DNA from: Mesorhizobium sp. M9A.F.Ca.ET.002.03.1.2
GTDB lineage: Bacteria > Pseudomonadota > Alphaproteobacteria > Rhizobiales > Rhizobiaceae
Reading direction: 5' to 3'
DNA: 64,000 bases
Assembly: GCF_003952365.1 (NCBI RefSeq)
Contig: NZ_CP034443.1
Location: 2,659,001 to 2,723,000 of the forward strand
Below the pieces are notes generated by a model. It was not told the origin of the DNA. It did no database searches and worked only from the letters and a program-made list of their open reading frames with translations. Shown one piece after another: positions 27,648-36,508 of the stretch. The translations under genes were made by a program, and so were the position numbers. Position 1 is the stretch's first letter. Every line of letters starts with the position of its first letter.

Positions 27648-28838
27648 ATGGACTACGAGCAATTCCTCCAAGATTACATGAGCCGGCCAGTCGTCAAAGA
27701 GATTGCGTTTCCGGAGTCAGAATTTCAGCTCCGAATTGGTGAAGTCAGGAAGGTGATGGATGAGAAGGGCCTTGACGCTCTCCTTGTTACGTACGCTCCC
27801 AACGTGAGCTATTTGAGCGGTTACCAAAGCTTCGGCTCGGGCTGGTATTCCTGTCTGATACTGCCTCGTGAAGGTGAGCCCATTCTCCATATGCACGAAT
27901 TGGAAATCGGGCCCGCCATGCTCACCTCGTGGGTGAACGACATCCGCGTTATTAAATGGTCATACGGAGGAGAAGCGGAAGGGCTCGCAAGCATCCTCAA
28001 AGAGCGGAGCTTGGAGGGGTGCCGGATTGGAATCGAGCCCAAAAGGGCCGGTCTCAGCATCGATCTCTACGAAGGATTGAAACGTGCGCTGCCCGATGTG
28101 ACGTTCATTGACGCGTCAGGGGTGGCTGCGCAACCGCGGATCATCAAATCACCGGCAGAGGTGGATTACATGCGTCAGGCGGCTCAGATCACGAAGAAGG
28201 GTGTTGATGCTGTATTGCCGGTGATCAGGCCGGGGGTCACTGACAACCAGATGGCGGCGGTTCTCTATCACACGCTTATCAGCGAGGGTAGCGAGTATTT
28301 CAGCACGCAGCCTATCGTGTCAGCAGGTCAAAGGAGCGGCATCTGGCATACCACTTTCAGGCGTACGCCCGTTCAGACTGGGGACACTGTGATCCTAGAG
28401 TTTGGCGCTGCTTACCAGCGCTACACTAGCGCGATCATGCACGCAGTCTCCATCGGCAAGCCTTCCTCGGCGGTTGAGAGATCGTCGAAGATCATCAACG
28501 AAACGCTTGACCTGCTATTTGAAGCGGTTAAGCCGGGCCGCACCGCGCACGACGTCGCGCGGGAAGTCGGCGTCGGGATGAATGAGATCAGTCCCGTACC
28601 AATTGTATTAGGATACTCCATCGGGCTGGGGTTGCCTCCGACGTGGGGCGAAGACCTTTACTTCATCCGCGAAGGGATTGACCTAGAGCTGAAGCCAGGC
28701 ATGACCTTCCACTCCCCGTTAACGGACCGAACGCCTGGCACGCCGGGGGTAGGTTTCAGTGAGACGTGGGTCGTTACAGAGACAGGATGCGAGATCCTTA
28801 CCATACATGACCGGCAGTTGACCGTGGTCGAGGTCTAG
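27648..28838 (+). CDS. Creatinase/ectoine-hydrolase-like protein (M24 fold without metal ligands)
   Basis: A 396-residue pita-bread-fold protein with a creatinase N-terminal domain (residues about 25-160) and an M24-type catalytic domain. M24 peptidases bind two metals through Asp-Asp-His-Glu-Glu. By my alignment all five are replaced here: LEFGAAYQRYTSA for DIG…Y..D, GYSIG for GHGIG, FHSPL for the first Glu, and GFSETW for the second. The catalytic-type His in GIWHTTF is kept. This pattern fits creatinase and ectoine hydrolase (DoeA), which cleave C-N bonds without metal. Substrate unknown. Likely co-transcribed with the serine hydrolase upstream. Similar genes are annotated as peptidases on rhizobial symbiotic plasmids. 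Confidence 0.85.
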   Translation: MDYEQFLQDYMSRPVVKEIAFPESEFQLRIGEVRKVMDEKGLDALLVTYAPNVSYLSGYQSFGSGWYSCLILPREGEPILHMHELEIGPAMLTSWVNDIRVIKWSYGGEAEGLASILKERSLEGCRIGIEPKRAGLSIDLYEGLKRALPDVTFIDASGVAAQPRIIKSPAEVDYMRQAAQITKKGVDAVLPVIRPGVTDNQMAAVLYHTLISEGSEYFSTQPIVSAGQRSGIWHTTFRRTPVQTGDTVILEFGAAYQRYTSAIMHAVSIGKPSSAVERSSKIINETLDLLFEAVKPGRTAHDVAREVGVGMNEISPVPIVLGYSIGLGLPPTWGEDLYFIREGIDLELKPGMTFHSPLTDRTPGTPGVGFSETWVVTETGCEILTIHDRQLTVVEV

Positions 28839-29590
28839 CTCGGATATCTCACACTGTCTTTCGGCGTAGACTCTGGTGCGGCGACTTTGTGAGCGCGTGA
28901 GTTGCAGCCAAGCGTAATCGCCGCGCCGAGCGGTTGTTGTGGTTTGGTGATGTCCTTGCTGTCGACGGGAAGGGGTGGAAGGGCGCTCAAGTGGCTGCCG
29001 CGAGCCTGGCATATGTTCTTCCTGAGCATCCGCATGCCCGCGGCGTTGAGTTCGACCACTCTGCTCCGCAGCCGCTCCAGATCAACATAGTCGCCATAGG
29101 TGTGGACCCGCCTTTGGAGAGCATGCTCGCTGGTCGCTCCAGTTTGCCACAGGATCTTGCGCCAGACCTGGCCCTGGAAGCGCTTCTGGTCGAGGACGAC
29201 CTCGCCAATGATTAGGCGCAGGATACCCTTTCGCTCGGCCGATGTTGTGGAAGGGGCGTGCCAGATGCCAGGCAGGTCTTCTCCCAGCTTTTGAAGCGCT
29301 TGGCGGTCGGATTCGCTCAACACCAGGGGCTCGTTAGACCGCCTTCGTTCATAATCCTGTTCGATCGCCTCGGCCACGCGCAGCTTCTCTTCCCAGCCGC
29401 GCTCCAACGACCGGGCCACCAGGCGATTTTCCAGCTCGACCGCATCATATTGGCGTCGTGCTCTTTCCGCCTCATAGCGTGCCCGCTCGCGCCGTAGCGC
29501 CCACTGCCGCTCAAGCTGCCGCGTCTCCTTTTCGATCTGGCCCAGCGCGGCGATGGCGATAGCGATCTGGTCCCCCCGTCGAGAATGGTG
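28839..29590 (-). pseudogene. Large serine recombinase, C-terminal fragment
   Basis: Minus strand reads the C-terminal part of a resolvase/invertase-type recombinase: ALGQIEKETRQLERQWALRRERARYEAERARRQYDAVELENRLVARSLERGWEEKL, LVLSESDRQALQKLGEDLPGIWHAP, ERKGILRLIIGEVVLDQ and HTYGDYVDLERLRSRVVELNAAGM. The catalytic resolvase domain and the recombinase domain start are missing, and after NAAGM the sequence no longer matches. Remnant of an integrative element. Confidence 0.85.
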
Positions 29591-29611
29591 GCGGCATTGG
29601 ATGTTTGGTAA

Positions 29612-29689
29612 CCCAACTTTGGCCGACGCCATTCTGGATCGCCTCGCTCACAACGCCTATCTCGATCTCACCGGTGAAAGCATGTGAAA
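29612..29689 (+). mobile_element. IS21-family IstB, C-terminal tail
   Basis: Plus strand reads PTLADAILDRLAHNAYLDLTGESM and a stop, the end of the IstB helper ATPase of IS21 elements. Nothing of the AAA domain is left. A piece of IstA from an element of the same family lies at 32.5 kb; the two may derive from one IS21 copy, now separated and reordered. Confidence 0.8.
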
Positions 29690-29849
29690 ACAGCGCCCGC
29701 CGATCGCAGCCGAAAACACCGAAGCTTGACCTGAAACCAAACCCAACCCAAACATCAACAAGACAGGATCAGACCGAAAAATGGCCGCCTTGAAATCGGA
29801 ATGGTGGCCGGCTTCATCGGAATACGCACTCATCAGCCGCCGACAGACC

Positions 29850-30065
29850 TCTTCCTTGCGAACGAGACCGAGAAGCTGCTTCGTCAGGCGGACGAACTCT
29901 CCCAGCTTTGTGGCGAGGATCGTTAGCAGCGGCTCCATCAGCGGCATTACAACCGGATCTGTGCCGGCCAACTCGCGCACACGACCGGCGAAGGCGGTTC
30001 GCGGACGGCCTGCCCAGCTAGACGGCCCCCGCAGGATCGCCCGGATCACGTTCTCGACATGCGCA
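29850..30065 (-). mobile_element. IS110-family transposase, internal fragment
   Basis: Minus strand: NVIRAILRGPSSWAGRPRTAFAGRVRELAGTDPVVMPLMEPLLTILATKLGEFVRLTKQLLGLVRKEEVCRRLM. This is the linker region of an IS110 transposase, ending exactly where the TVPGVG motif should follow. It differs from the IS110 fragment at 2.5 kb, so a separate element. Confidence 0.8.
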
Positions 30066-30656
30066 CTTCATTTAGCACCGTGAGGCGGGCGACGATACGG
30101 AAGCTCCGCCCTTGGTACCCGTCCAACTCCGGCCGTCGCGGCGAGCCCAGTTCCATGCTGGGCAGACAGTCCAAGTTCCCATGTTCCGTCCAACCTTCAT
30201 GCCCGTAGCGGGAGCTTTACCCCAGGCGATGCGGAAGACCAGGGCAATGAGAGCTTCCCCGTCTCGAACGCGTTGTCCGCGCCCTGCAGTGAGGATAGAC
30301 GAGCCCCACCGCGTCTGCTTCTTACCTCCCACGCCATCGCGCGGCTTGGAGGCGTTACCGGTTGAATCCGAGACTTCCAGCGCTCACTGCGTTATCTCGC
30401 CATAGACATTTGCGGCAGCGGCCTGCGGCGGATGGATCCGCACCCGGTACGGTTCAGGCCGATCTGCTTATGACACTCATCCGGGAACGTTTCTGCAACA
30501 AAATCTTCGAATAAAGTTAAACAATCTTTGCGGCCGGATTTCGCTTTCAGTGGTATATCCCCTGGAAAATTCGGTTAAGGTATCCGATTTGATGCGAATG
30601 TCGAAAAATGGATCCTAATTTACTTCATGTTCACTGCACAGGACGGAGATATATCA
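30066..30656. other. Upstream region of the ATP-grasp gene
   Basis: 590 bases. The first 350 are GC-rich with no recognised gene. The last 180 are AT-rich and hold the promoter and ribosome site of the ATP-grasp gene. I looked for NifA, sigma-54 and nod-box sites and saw none that is convincing. Confidence 0.5.
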
Positions 30657-31874
30657 ATGGCAGTAAGAGCCATAATCCTGCTTGGAGGAGCAAGTAACAG
30701 TCCGCTATACGTCCAAGCGGCCAAGCGTCTCGATCTCCATCCAATTACCCTCTCAGCCGATCCAGAGGTATACGAATATCTCGCGGGAATTGAGGCGGTC
30801 CGTGTCGACGAACACGACATCGATGCTCTGATCCGCGAATGTTCCCTGCTAGGAGCGACCTATGACATAGCTGGCATTGCCAGCGCCCAGGAGTCGGTCA
30901 ATGCGGCGGTTGGCAAGCTCTGCCAATACTACGATCTGCCGGGACCGGACCCCGCAGCGATTGAACGGTGCTGCGACAAATTCGTTCAACGTCAGCTACT
31001 CGCGGACGCGGCCGTTCCAATACCTGCCTATCGCTTGGCGGCGAATGCGAACGACGTAGAAAGCTGTGCTGCGAAGATCGGTCTGCCGGTGATTGTTAAG
31101 CCAGCCGTTGGCATCGGTAGCAGCGGCGTCCGATTGTGCCGCACCGTCGATGAGATTGCTGAACATACTGATTACCTGTTGGGTGGGGAGCACATATGGC
31201 GGTCTTCGCCAAAGATACTAGTCGAGGAATTCGCTCAGGGCCCCCATTATAGCATTGAAACAATTGGGAATGAGGTCGTTGGAATTGGGACCATCGACTT
31301 CGGCCCCCCCCCGCATTTCGTCAGTCGGGAGTACATCTATCCAGCCCCGCTGACCGATGACGAGCAAAAGCGTATCGTCGGTATTTCGTTGAGCTGTTTG
31401 CGAGCTCTCGGCCTTGGCTGGCAACCAACGAACATTGATCTACGGTGGACGAGGTTTGGACCAGTCGTCATTGAAGTCAATCCGCGTCTTGGTGGCACGC
31501 CCGTACCCCAACTGGTTCAGCAGGCTTACGGTGTTGATCTCGTTACCGAGCACATCAAGCTTGTCATCGGGAACGAATGGAATTTGCGTAGAAGGTATTC
31601 GAATACTGCTGTCGCGCGGTTTCTAGTTCCTGATCGCGATGGCATCCTCGATTGGATCGACGGCGACCGTCGCGCGGCAAACCTATCGGGTGTGGCCGAG
31701 GTCAAGTTTTACGTTGAACCCAAGACGCGGATCGTTAGGAAGGGCGATTACCGAGACAAGATTGGACATATCATCGCCGCTTCGCCCACCCTTGCTCAGG
31801 CCAAGGTGACACTCCAACGTGCTGTCGACTTAATCGATTGGTCGATCACTCCATATCCGTCACTTGGCGACTAG
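30657..31874 (+). CDS. ATP-grasp carboxylate-amine ligase
   Basis: A 405-residue ATP-grasp enzyme that would activate a carboxylate as acyl phosphate and join it to an amine or amino acid. Layout: N-terminal pre-ATP-grasp domain (IILLGGASNSPLYVQAAKRLDL), then KFVQRQLLADAAVPIPAY, the ATP-binding strand GLPVIVKPAVGIGSSGVRL (residue about 145), ILVEEFAQGPHYSIETIG, and the metal-binding VIEVNPRLGGTPVPQLVQQAYGVDL. ATG 30657 has GGAG eight bases upstream. Related proteins make dipeptides or amide-linked natural products. Substrates are unknown. A dead paralogue of its N-terminus lies at 21.2 kb beside the MATE exporter. Confidence 0.88.
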   Translation: MAVRAIILLGGASNSPLYVQAAKRLDLHPITLSADPEVYEYLAGIEAVRVDEHDIDALIRECSLLGATYDIAGIASAQESVNAAVGKLCQYYDLPGPDPAAIERCCDKFVQRQLLADAAVPIPAYRLAANANDVESCAAKIGLPVIVKPAVGIGSSGVRLCRTVDEIAEHTDYLLGGEHIWRSSPKILVEEFAQGPHYSIETIGNEVVGIGTIDFGPPPHFVSREYIYPAPLTDDEQKRIVGISLSCLRALGLGWQPTNIDLRWTRFGPVVIEVNPRLGGTPVPQLVQQAYGVDLVTEHIKLVIGNEWNLRRRYSNTAVARFLVPDRDGILDWIDGDRRAANLSGVAEVKFYVEPKTRIVRKGDYRDKIGHIIAASPTLAQAKVTLQRAVDLIDWSITPYPSLGD

Positions 31875-31984
31875 GAACAATGCCCTATCCCGACCTTGGT
31901 GCAATTGCAAATTAGAAGCATGAACGGGCTGAGCTTTGCAGCAAGAAGCTGAATTGGGACGCATGGGAGGATCGGCACGCTACA

Positions 31985-32262
31985 GATCAGCGGCCGAACT
32001 GCGAATGGCGATTTCACGTTGTCTCCATCGACTGCTTGACGCCGCCGCTTCCGAAGACATGCGTCCGGTGTTGATGCTCCACCATGCCATGTTTCTCGGC
32101 CATCAGCCAGACACGCTTCAGATTGGACCCGTAGCGGCAAGGCCGTAGATCGGGTCGTTGGCCTTGTGCACGACCTCATCGCATCGTCGAAGCAGATGAC
32201 CGGAGCCAGCGGCCCAAATGTCTTCTCCTGGGCCATCGTCATGTCTCTCTGGAGTGTCGCCG
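31985..32262 (-). pseudogene. Aldehyde dehydrogenase, C-terminal remnant
   Basis: Minus strand blocks DMTMAQEKTFGPLAPVICFDD, KANDPIYGLAA, NMAWWSINTGRMSSEAA and a final VKQS run in shifted frames match the C-terminal part of an aldehyde dehydrogenase. Two stops and a frameshift are present. It is not a copy of the intact dehydrogenase at 4.5 kb; the sequences differ clearly. Confidence 0.7.
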
Positions 32263-32499
32263 TCAAACAGAGTGTCCTACTATCTCCATAACAGCGGCTA
32301 ACCCCCGTGGGTCGGTCAAATCCCCCGGGGTATGGTCTGAAACTCCCCTCTGACGATCACCGGAAGGCTACTGGAGAGAGCGCTAGCCGTTAAGGCAGGA
32401 CGTTTATTTTTCGCCCCTTTCATACAGCGGGGGGCCAGGAGTTGAACGTCTTGAAGGCACATCTGCAAGCACCGTACTATCATCACTTGATCGCAACAC
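32263..32499. other. Short stretch without a recognisable gene
   Basis: Between the aldehyde dehydrogenase remnant and the istA remnant. Runs of CCCC and GGGG occur; no gene or RNA recognised. Confidence 0.4.
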
Positions 32500-32830
32500 C
32501 AGCCAGCGCGAGATTCAAAGGCTGACGGGTGTCGATCGCAAGACGATTCGGCGTTACCGAGCGCAGCGGGCTGGTGCGGAGGCAAATTCCCCCGGGAAGT
32601 AACCACCGGCTCGGCAACCTCGGAGGACCGAATTCCTCCACCCCGACCATCGGCTTTTGGGGTCGGGAGGGATGGTCACCAGCAGCCTGGCCCGCTCGGC
32701 CTGTGAACCGGATCGGGCGTGGATAAAAGAACAGGTCCGCCTGAAGCGAAATGCCCAGGCGATTTACCGGGACTTGGTCGATCAGTTTGGGACTATCCGT
32801 CCCTACACTGCAGAGAGATATTGGGCTTCT
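32500..32830 (+). mobile_element. IS21-family IstA transposase, N-terminal remnant
   Basis: Plus strand: TSQREIQRLTGVDRKTIRRYRAQRAG (helix-turn-helix of IstA), a proline-rich linker with shifts, then SACEPDRAWIKEQVRLKRNAQAIYRDLVDQFG. The DDE catalytic part is missing. Inactive. Confidence 0.85.
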
Positions 32831-33161
32831 GACTCAGCGATGGGCAGTTTACGTTGGGCTGCTTGAACCGCATCCGCCGACCCACACCCGAAAGCATTGC
32901 GCGCTCGATGATCGCCAAGTGATCAGTGGCATCATTCGTGCGGGTGGGCCGGCGGACGCCGGGCGGCGTTCCGTCGGTCTGGGATCGCGTAAGAAGATCG
33001 GCGCGCATTTTCTTGGGACCGGCGCTCTCTTTGGTCTCCGTCTCTTGCGCCGTTGCTCAGCGGTTCTCCTGACCATTCATAGAGATTCGCGGTATGGATC
33101 GAAAAGAACAGCCGGCGGAAAATAATTCCGGCCAACCCCGTAAATCTGGCCGCGGCGAAGA
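32831..33161. other. Stretch without a recognisable gene
   Basis: 330 bases between the istA remnant and the 3' end of the MmgE/PrpD gene. No gene recognised. Confidence 0.4.
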
Positions 33162-34520
33162 TCAGTGATCAAGTGGCGCAACGGTCAAGCCGATCAGACG
33201 GCTAAGCCCTTTACTGTCCAATCGATCGAATGACAGCGCCATCGCTTCCATCTCCTCGGCCCTGCCCTCGCTGATCAAACCGTTCGTGAAATTGACGTAT
33301 TTGCTGTGGAACTCTTCCGCGCTCATAGGATTGTCGCGATCGCCTTTCGGCGTGCGCGGCTCCGACATGATTTGGCGGCCGTCCTTTAGGTAAAGCGTGA
33401 CGTCGGCCCAGCGCTTGCCCACGCTGATGCGGGTGTAGTGCTCGGTTTCAACAAGCTCGGTGGCATTGGAAATGCGTCGGATTTCTTCATCTTGCAGAAC
33501 CTCCGGCAAAAGCTCCTGCGGCCCTATTTTGCCACGCACGATCATCGTCGCAACCGGGAACGCGATCGAATAGCTCATTTCGTCCAGCGTCTTCGGGTTG
33601 TGACCAGCAAGCCGAACGGCATAGTGAAACGTCTGAATCCGGACGCGCGTGATATCCTTGCTGGAAAGGTAGTTGTCATGCATCAACTCGCGCGCGGCAT
33701 CGATCGATGGATGCGCCCAGCGACAGACCGGATAGGGTTTGTATGAGGTATCTTCAGCGACACGCCAAGCCTCTCCGAGATCATACCACCACGGCTCGGC
33801 GCTGGCCCCCTCGGCCGTGATCGCCGGCGCGCCAGTGAAGCCGAGGTCAGCCAAATAGGCTGCCATGACGCCCGATGGCGCACCCCAGCCGACGCCGTCG
33901 CGCAGCATGGTTGGAAAATCGATGCAACGCATCATTTGGCTGCGAGGACCGTGATATTCTGCAATGCCCGCTGCATGGCGCGTCTGCTCCTGGCTGAGCC
34001 CCAGCAGTCGGGAGACTCCCGCCGCCACGCCGACCGCTGTCCACGCTCCTGAAGTGTGGTAGTCGGAGACGGTGCCGTGAAGCGTCAGACCCGCGCGGTA
34101 GGCAACCTCATAAGCAACGGCCAGCGCAACCATGAATTCCCTTCCAGAAATTGCGGCGCCCGAAGGCCTAAGCGAATCCGCTACAGCAAGCAGCGCAGGA
34201 AACACCGCCGAACCGGCGTGACCCTTGCAGGGGCTGTTGTTGTCGTGGCCATCGATCGAATCAATGGTAAAAGCGCCGGCGAATGCCGCTCCCGCCGGGC
34301 TGACGGGGCGCCCGTCGAAAATCATCCTGGCCGCGCCGATTTCAGGCGACGAGCGCCATAGGCGATCGGCAATCTCCCTAGTGATCGACGAGATCTGCGT
34401 GGTTGCGCCCACCACCGCGACGCCGAGCGTGTCTGCAAAACTACGCCTGAGAATGGCACGGACCTCCTCGGGAATGGCATCGTAGGTCAGGCTACCGGCA
34501 AATTCGGAAAAGGTGATCAT
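33162..34520 (-). CDS. MmgE/PrpD family protein
   Basis: A 452-residue MmgE/PrpD-fold protein, full length. It has the N-terminal helical domain with DGHDNNSPCKGHAGSAVFPALLA (the D-x-x-D…H-x-G active-site region), ISGREFMVALAVAYEVAYRAG, YHTSGAWTAVGVAAGVSRLLGL, and the C-terminal lid with YKPYPVCRWAHPSIDA. Known members include 2-methylcitrate dehydratase, cis-aconitate decarboxylase and iminodisuccinate epimerase, so dehydration, decarboxylation or epimerisation of a polycarboxylate is expected; the substrate is not decidable. It reads in the same direction as the aminotransferase and EgtD-like genes but 600 bases downstream of them. Confidence 0.9.
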   Translation of the reverse strand: MITFSEFAGSLTYDAIPEEVRAILRRSFADTLGVAVVGATTQISSITREIADRLWRSSPEIGAARMIFDGRPVSPAGAAFAGAFTIDSIDGHDNNSPCKGHAGSAVFPALLAVADSLRPSGAAISGREFMVALAVAYEVAYRAGLTLHGTVSDYHTSGAWTAVGVAAGVSRLLGLSQEQTRHAAGIAEYHGPRSQMMRCIDFPTMLRDGVGWGAPSGVMAAYLADLGFTGAPAITAEGASAEPWWYDLGEAWRVAEDTSYKPYPVCRWAHPSIDAARELMHDNYLSSKDITRVRIQTFHYAVRLAGHNPKTLDEMSYSIAFPVATMIVRGKIGPQELLPEVLQDEEIRRISNATELVETEHYTRISVGKRWADVTLYLKDGRQIMSEPRTPKGDRDNPMSAEEFHSKYVNFTNGLISEGRAEEMEAMALSFDRLDSKGLSRLIGLTVAPLDH

Positions 34521-35120
34521 GTTAAACCTCGCACAATCTCTGATGCGGCCTTCAACGGGCCAATTCCTATGATGACAGTATTTTCTAGGGACGCCCCCAT
34601 CCTAGATAGTTTCGACACCGCATAACTTGGCAAATTGCGATGCCGTTAGAAGGCGGCTTCACCATCGGTCGACGTGCCGGATCCGCTTGTCGATGAGCCC
34701 TGCGCTGGCCTACGATGCGGCGGCGATCTTCGATTGGGGCTGTCCCTGCGGCTACCCCTCGGCGCAGATGTACGAACAACGCGCGGATTAAGGTCACGGC
34801 CCTGATTTCGACCCCTCTTCGTCCGGCGCCGACGCGAGGTTGCGATCAAAGCAGAGTCGCCACGTGCCATTCGACATTTTCCTTCTGAATCATGTGGATC
34901 CAGAACCCGTCGAAACCGGCCTTACGGATGACGATGATAGGAAAGCATCGTCTAATTCGCGACCGCGCTTTATTCCTGACTGCGAAAACCGCGTCGGCAG
35001 CCCAGCGGCATCGCCGCCACGGACCATGCGCTTAGACATCGCTGTCGGTTGCCCGGTGACAGCAACGTGATCAGTAAGGTCGATTGGCTCAACTCCATCG
35101 AAACGAATCATTGCCCATGA
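34521..35120. other. Stretch without a recognisable gene
   Basis: 600 bases between the aminotransferase and the MmgE/PrpD gene. Several short frames but no family match. Its boundaries (an aminotransferase with an unusual tail on one side) suggest a past deletion. Confidence 0.4.
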
Positions 35121-36488
35121 TTAGTACAGATCGGGTTTAATACTTCGACTGGGGTAGACATTTCCACTCTGTCGCGGAACTGGGCGATATCCTCCAATTG
35201 GGAACTGACAGTCCCCGCTCCCGCTGCGGCCTACAGCCCTATTCGCTCGTTCGGGGCAGAAAGTAGTGCTGATGGTCGAAAGAAGCACATTAATTCCGGA
35301 GACCAATTCTTCATCCAAGATCGTCAGCGGGGGCATTAGCTTGATGATCTCGTCGGATGGCCCGCACAATTCAACGATGAGTTTCCGCTTGTATGCTTCG
35401 GCTTTTACCTGAGCAGCCAGCTTCTTATCAACGATGTCAAGCCCAAGCATCAAACCGCATCCCTTAACAAGGTAGCCGAGAGGAGCACCGAATTCCGACA
35501 ACATTGCTCTGGCAATCCTGCCCTTGCGACGGATCTCGCTTTCAAAGCGTTTGTCAGACCAATACTTTTGTAGGGCAGCAGTGGCCGTGACGAAAGCATG
35601 ATTATTACCACGGAATGTACCATTGTGTTCACCGGGACCCCAAATGTCGATGTTTGGGGCAATCAAGACTAGAGACATCGGAAGACCGAATCCCGAAATC
35701 GATTTCGCCATTAAGACAATATCCGGACGAATGTCGAAGACCTCGAAGGCAAAGAATGGGCCTGTGCGGCCACAACCGGTTTGAATCTCGTCGACTATTA
35801 GGAGCGCGCCATGGCGCCGGGCAATCTGTTCTATTTCTTTGACCCAGTGAAGCGTTGGCACATTTATCCCGCCTTCGGCTTGCACAATCTCGAGAATGAC
35901 TGCGGCTGGTCGGTCTATCCCGCCGGACGGGTCACTCAACTGTTTTCGCAGCAATTCAGCCGTATCGCAGTTGAGCCCGAGATAGCCATCGTACATCGCG
36001 CGATGAACGCCGTGGAGCATGGAAGCGGATGCTCCCCGGTGGTAAGAATTCGCCGTAAGGGCTAACGCACCGAGCGAACAGCCATGAAAAGCGTTGGTAA
36101 ACGCGATGATGTTGCTGCGACCGGTCACCTTGCGTGCGAGCTTGATGGCAGCCTCAACGGCATTGGCGCCGGTGGGGCCGGTGAATTGAATTCGATATTC
36201 AAGCGATCTTGGACGCAAGATCAACTGTTCGAATGTGTCGATAAACTCCTGCTTGGCGCGTGTGCGGAGGTCGAGCCCAAGAGCAATGCCATCGTTTGAG
36301 ATATAGTCTTGAAGGGCAGACTGCATCACTTGGTCGTTGTGTCCATAGTTTAATGACCCACACCCGGCTAAAAAGTCGAGGTATTTGTCACCGGTCTCGG
36401 CGATCAGATAACTCCCCTTCGCTCCGACGAATATTGCAGGGTAGAAGCGACAATAGCTCCGCGCTTCCGATTCAATGTCCTCTTTCAT
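35121..36488 (-). CDS. Class III aminotransferase, diaminobutyrate-2-oxoglutarate type (EctB-like)
   Basis: A 455-residue PLP aminotransferase close in motif content to EctB. It shows FLAGCGSLNYGHND, FTGPTGANAVEAAIKLARK, FTNAFHGCSLGALALT, VDEIQTGCGRTG, the PLP lysine in VLMAKSISGFGLPMSLV (residue about 262) and GPGEHNGTFRGNNHAFVTA, which is very EctB-like. EctB interconverts aspartate semialdehyde and 2,4-diaminobutyrate; no ectA or ectC is nearby, so ectoine is unlikely to be the product. Two starts are possible: ATG 36512, overlapping the stop of the EgtD-like gene (ATGA), and ATG 36488 with GGAG upstream. Residues after about 410 (NRAVGRSGSGDCQ…) look non-native, as if the original end had been replaced. 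Confidence 0.88.
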   Translation of the reverse strand: MKEDIESEARSYCRFYPAIFVGAKGSYLIAETGDKYLDFLAGCGSLNYGHNDQVMQSALQDYISNDGIALGLDLRTRAKQEFIDTFEQLILRPRSLEYRIQFTGPTGANAVEAAIKLARKVTGRSNIIAFTNAFHGCSLGALALTANSYHRGASASMLHGVHRAMYDGYLGLNCDTAELLRKQLSDPSGGIDRPAAVILEIVQAEGGINVPTLHWVKEIEQIARRHGALLIVDEIQTGCGRTGPFFAFEVFDIRPDIVLMAKSISGFGLPMSLVLIAPNIDIWGPGEHNGTFRGNNHAFVTATAALQKYWSDKRFESEIRRKGRIARAMLSEFGAPLGYLVKGCGLMLGLDIVDKKLAAQVKAEAYKRKLIVELCGPSDEIIKLMPPLTILDEELVSGINVLLSTISTTFCPERANRAVGRSGSGDCQFPIGGYRPVPRQSGNVYPSRSIKPDLY

Positions 36489-36508
36489 CGCATTTTCTCC
36501 AGGGGACG

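Noticed and set aside
35121..36488. Ectoine biosynthesis
   Set aside because: Only an EctB-like gene is present, with no ectA or ectC, and it is coupled to a methyltransferase.
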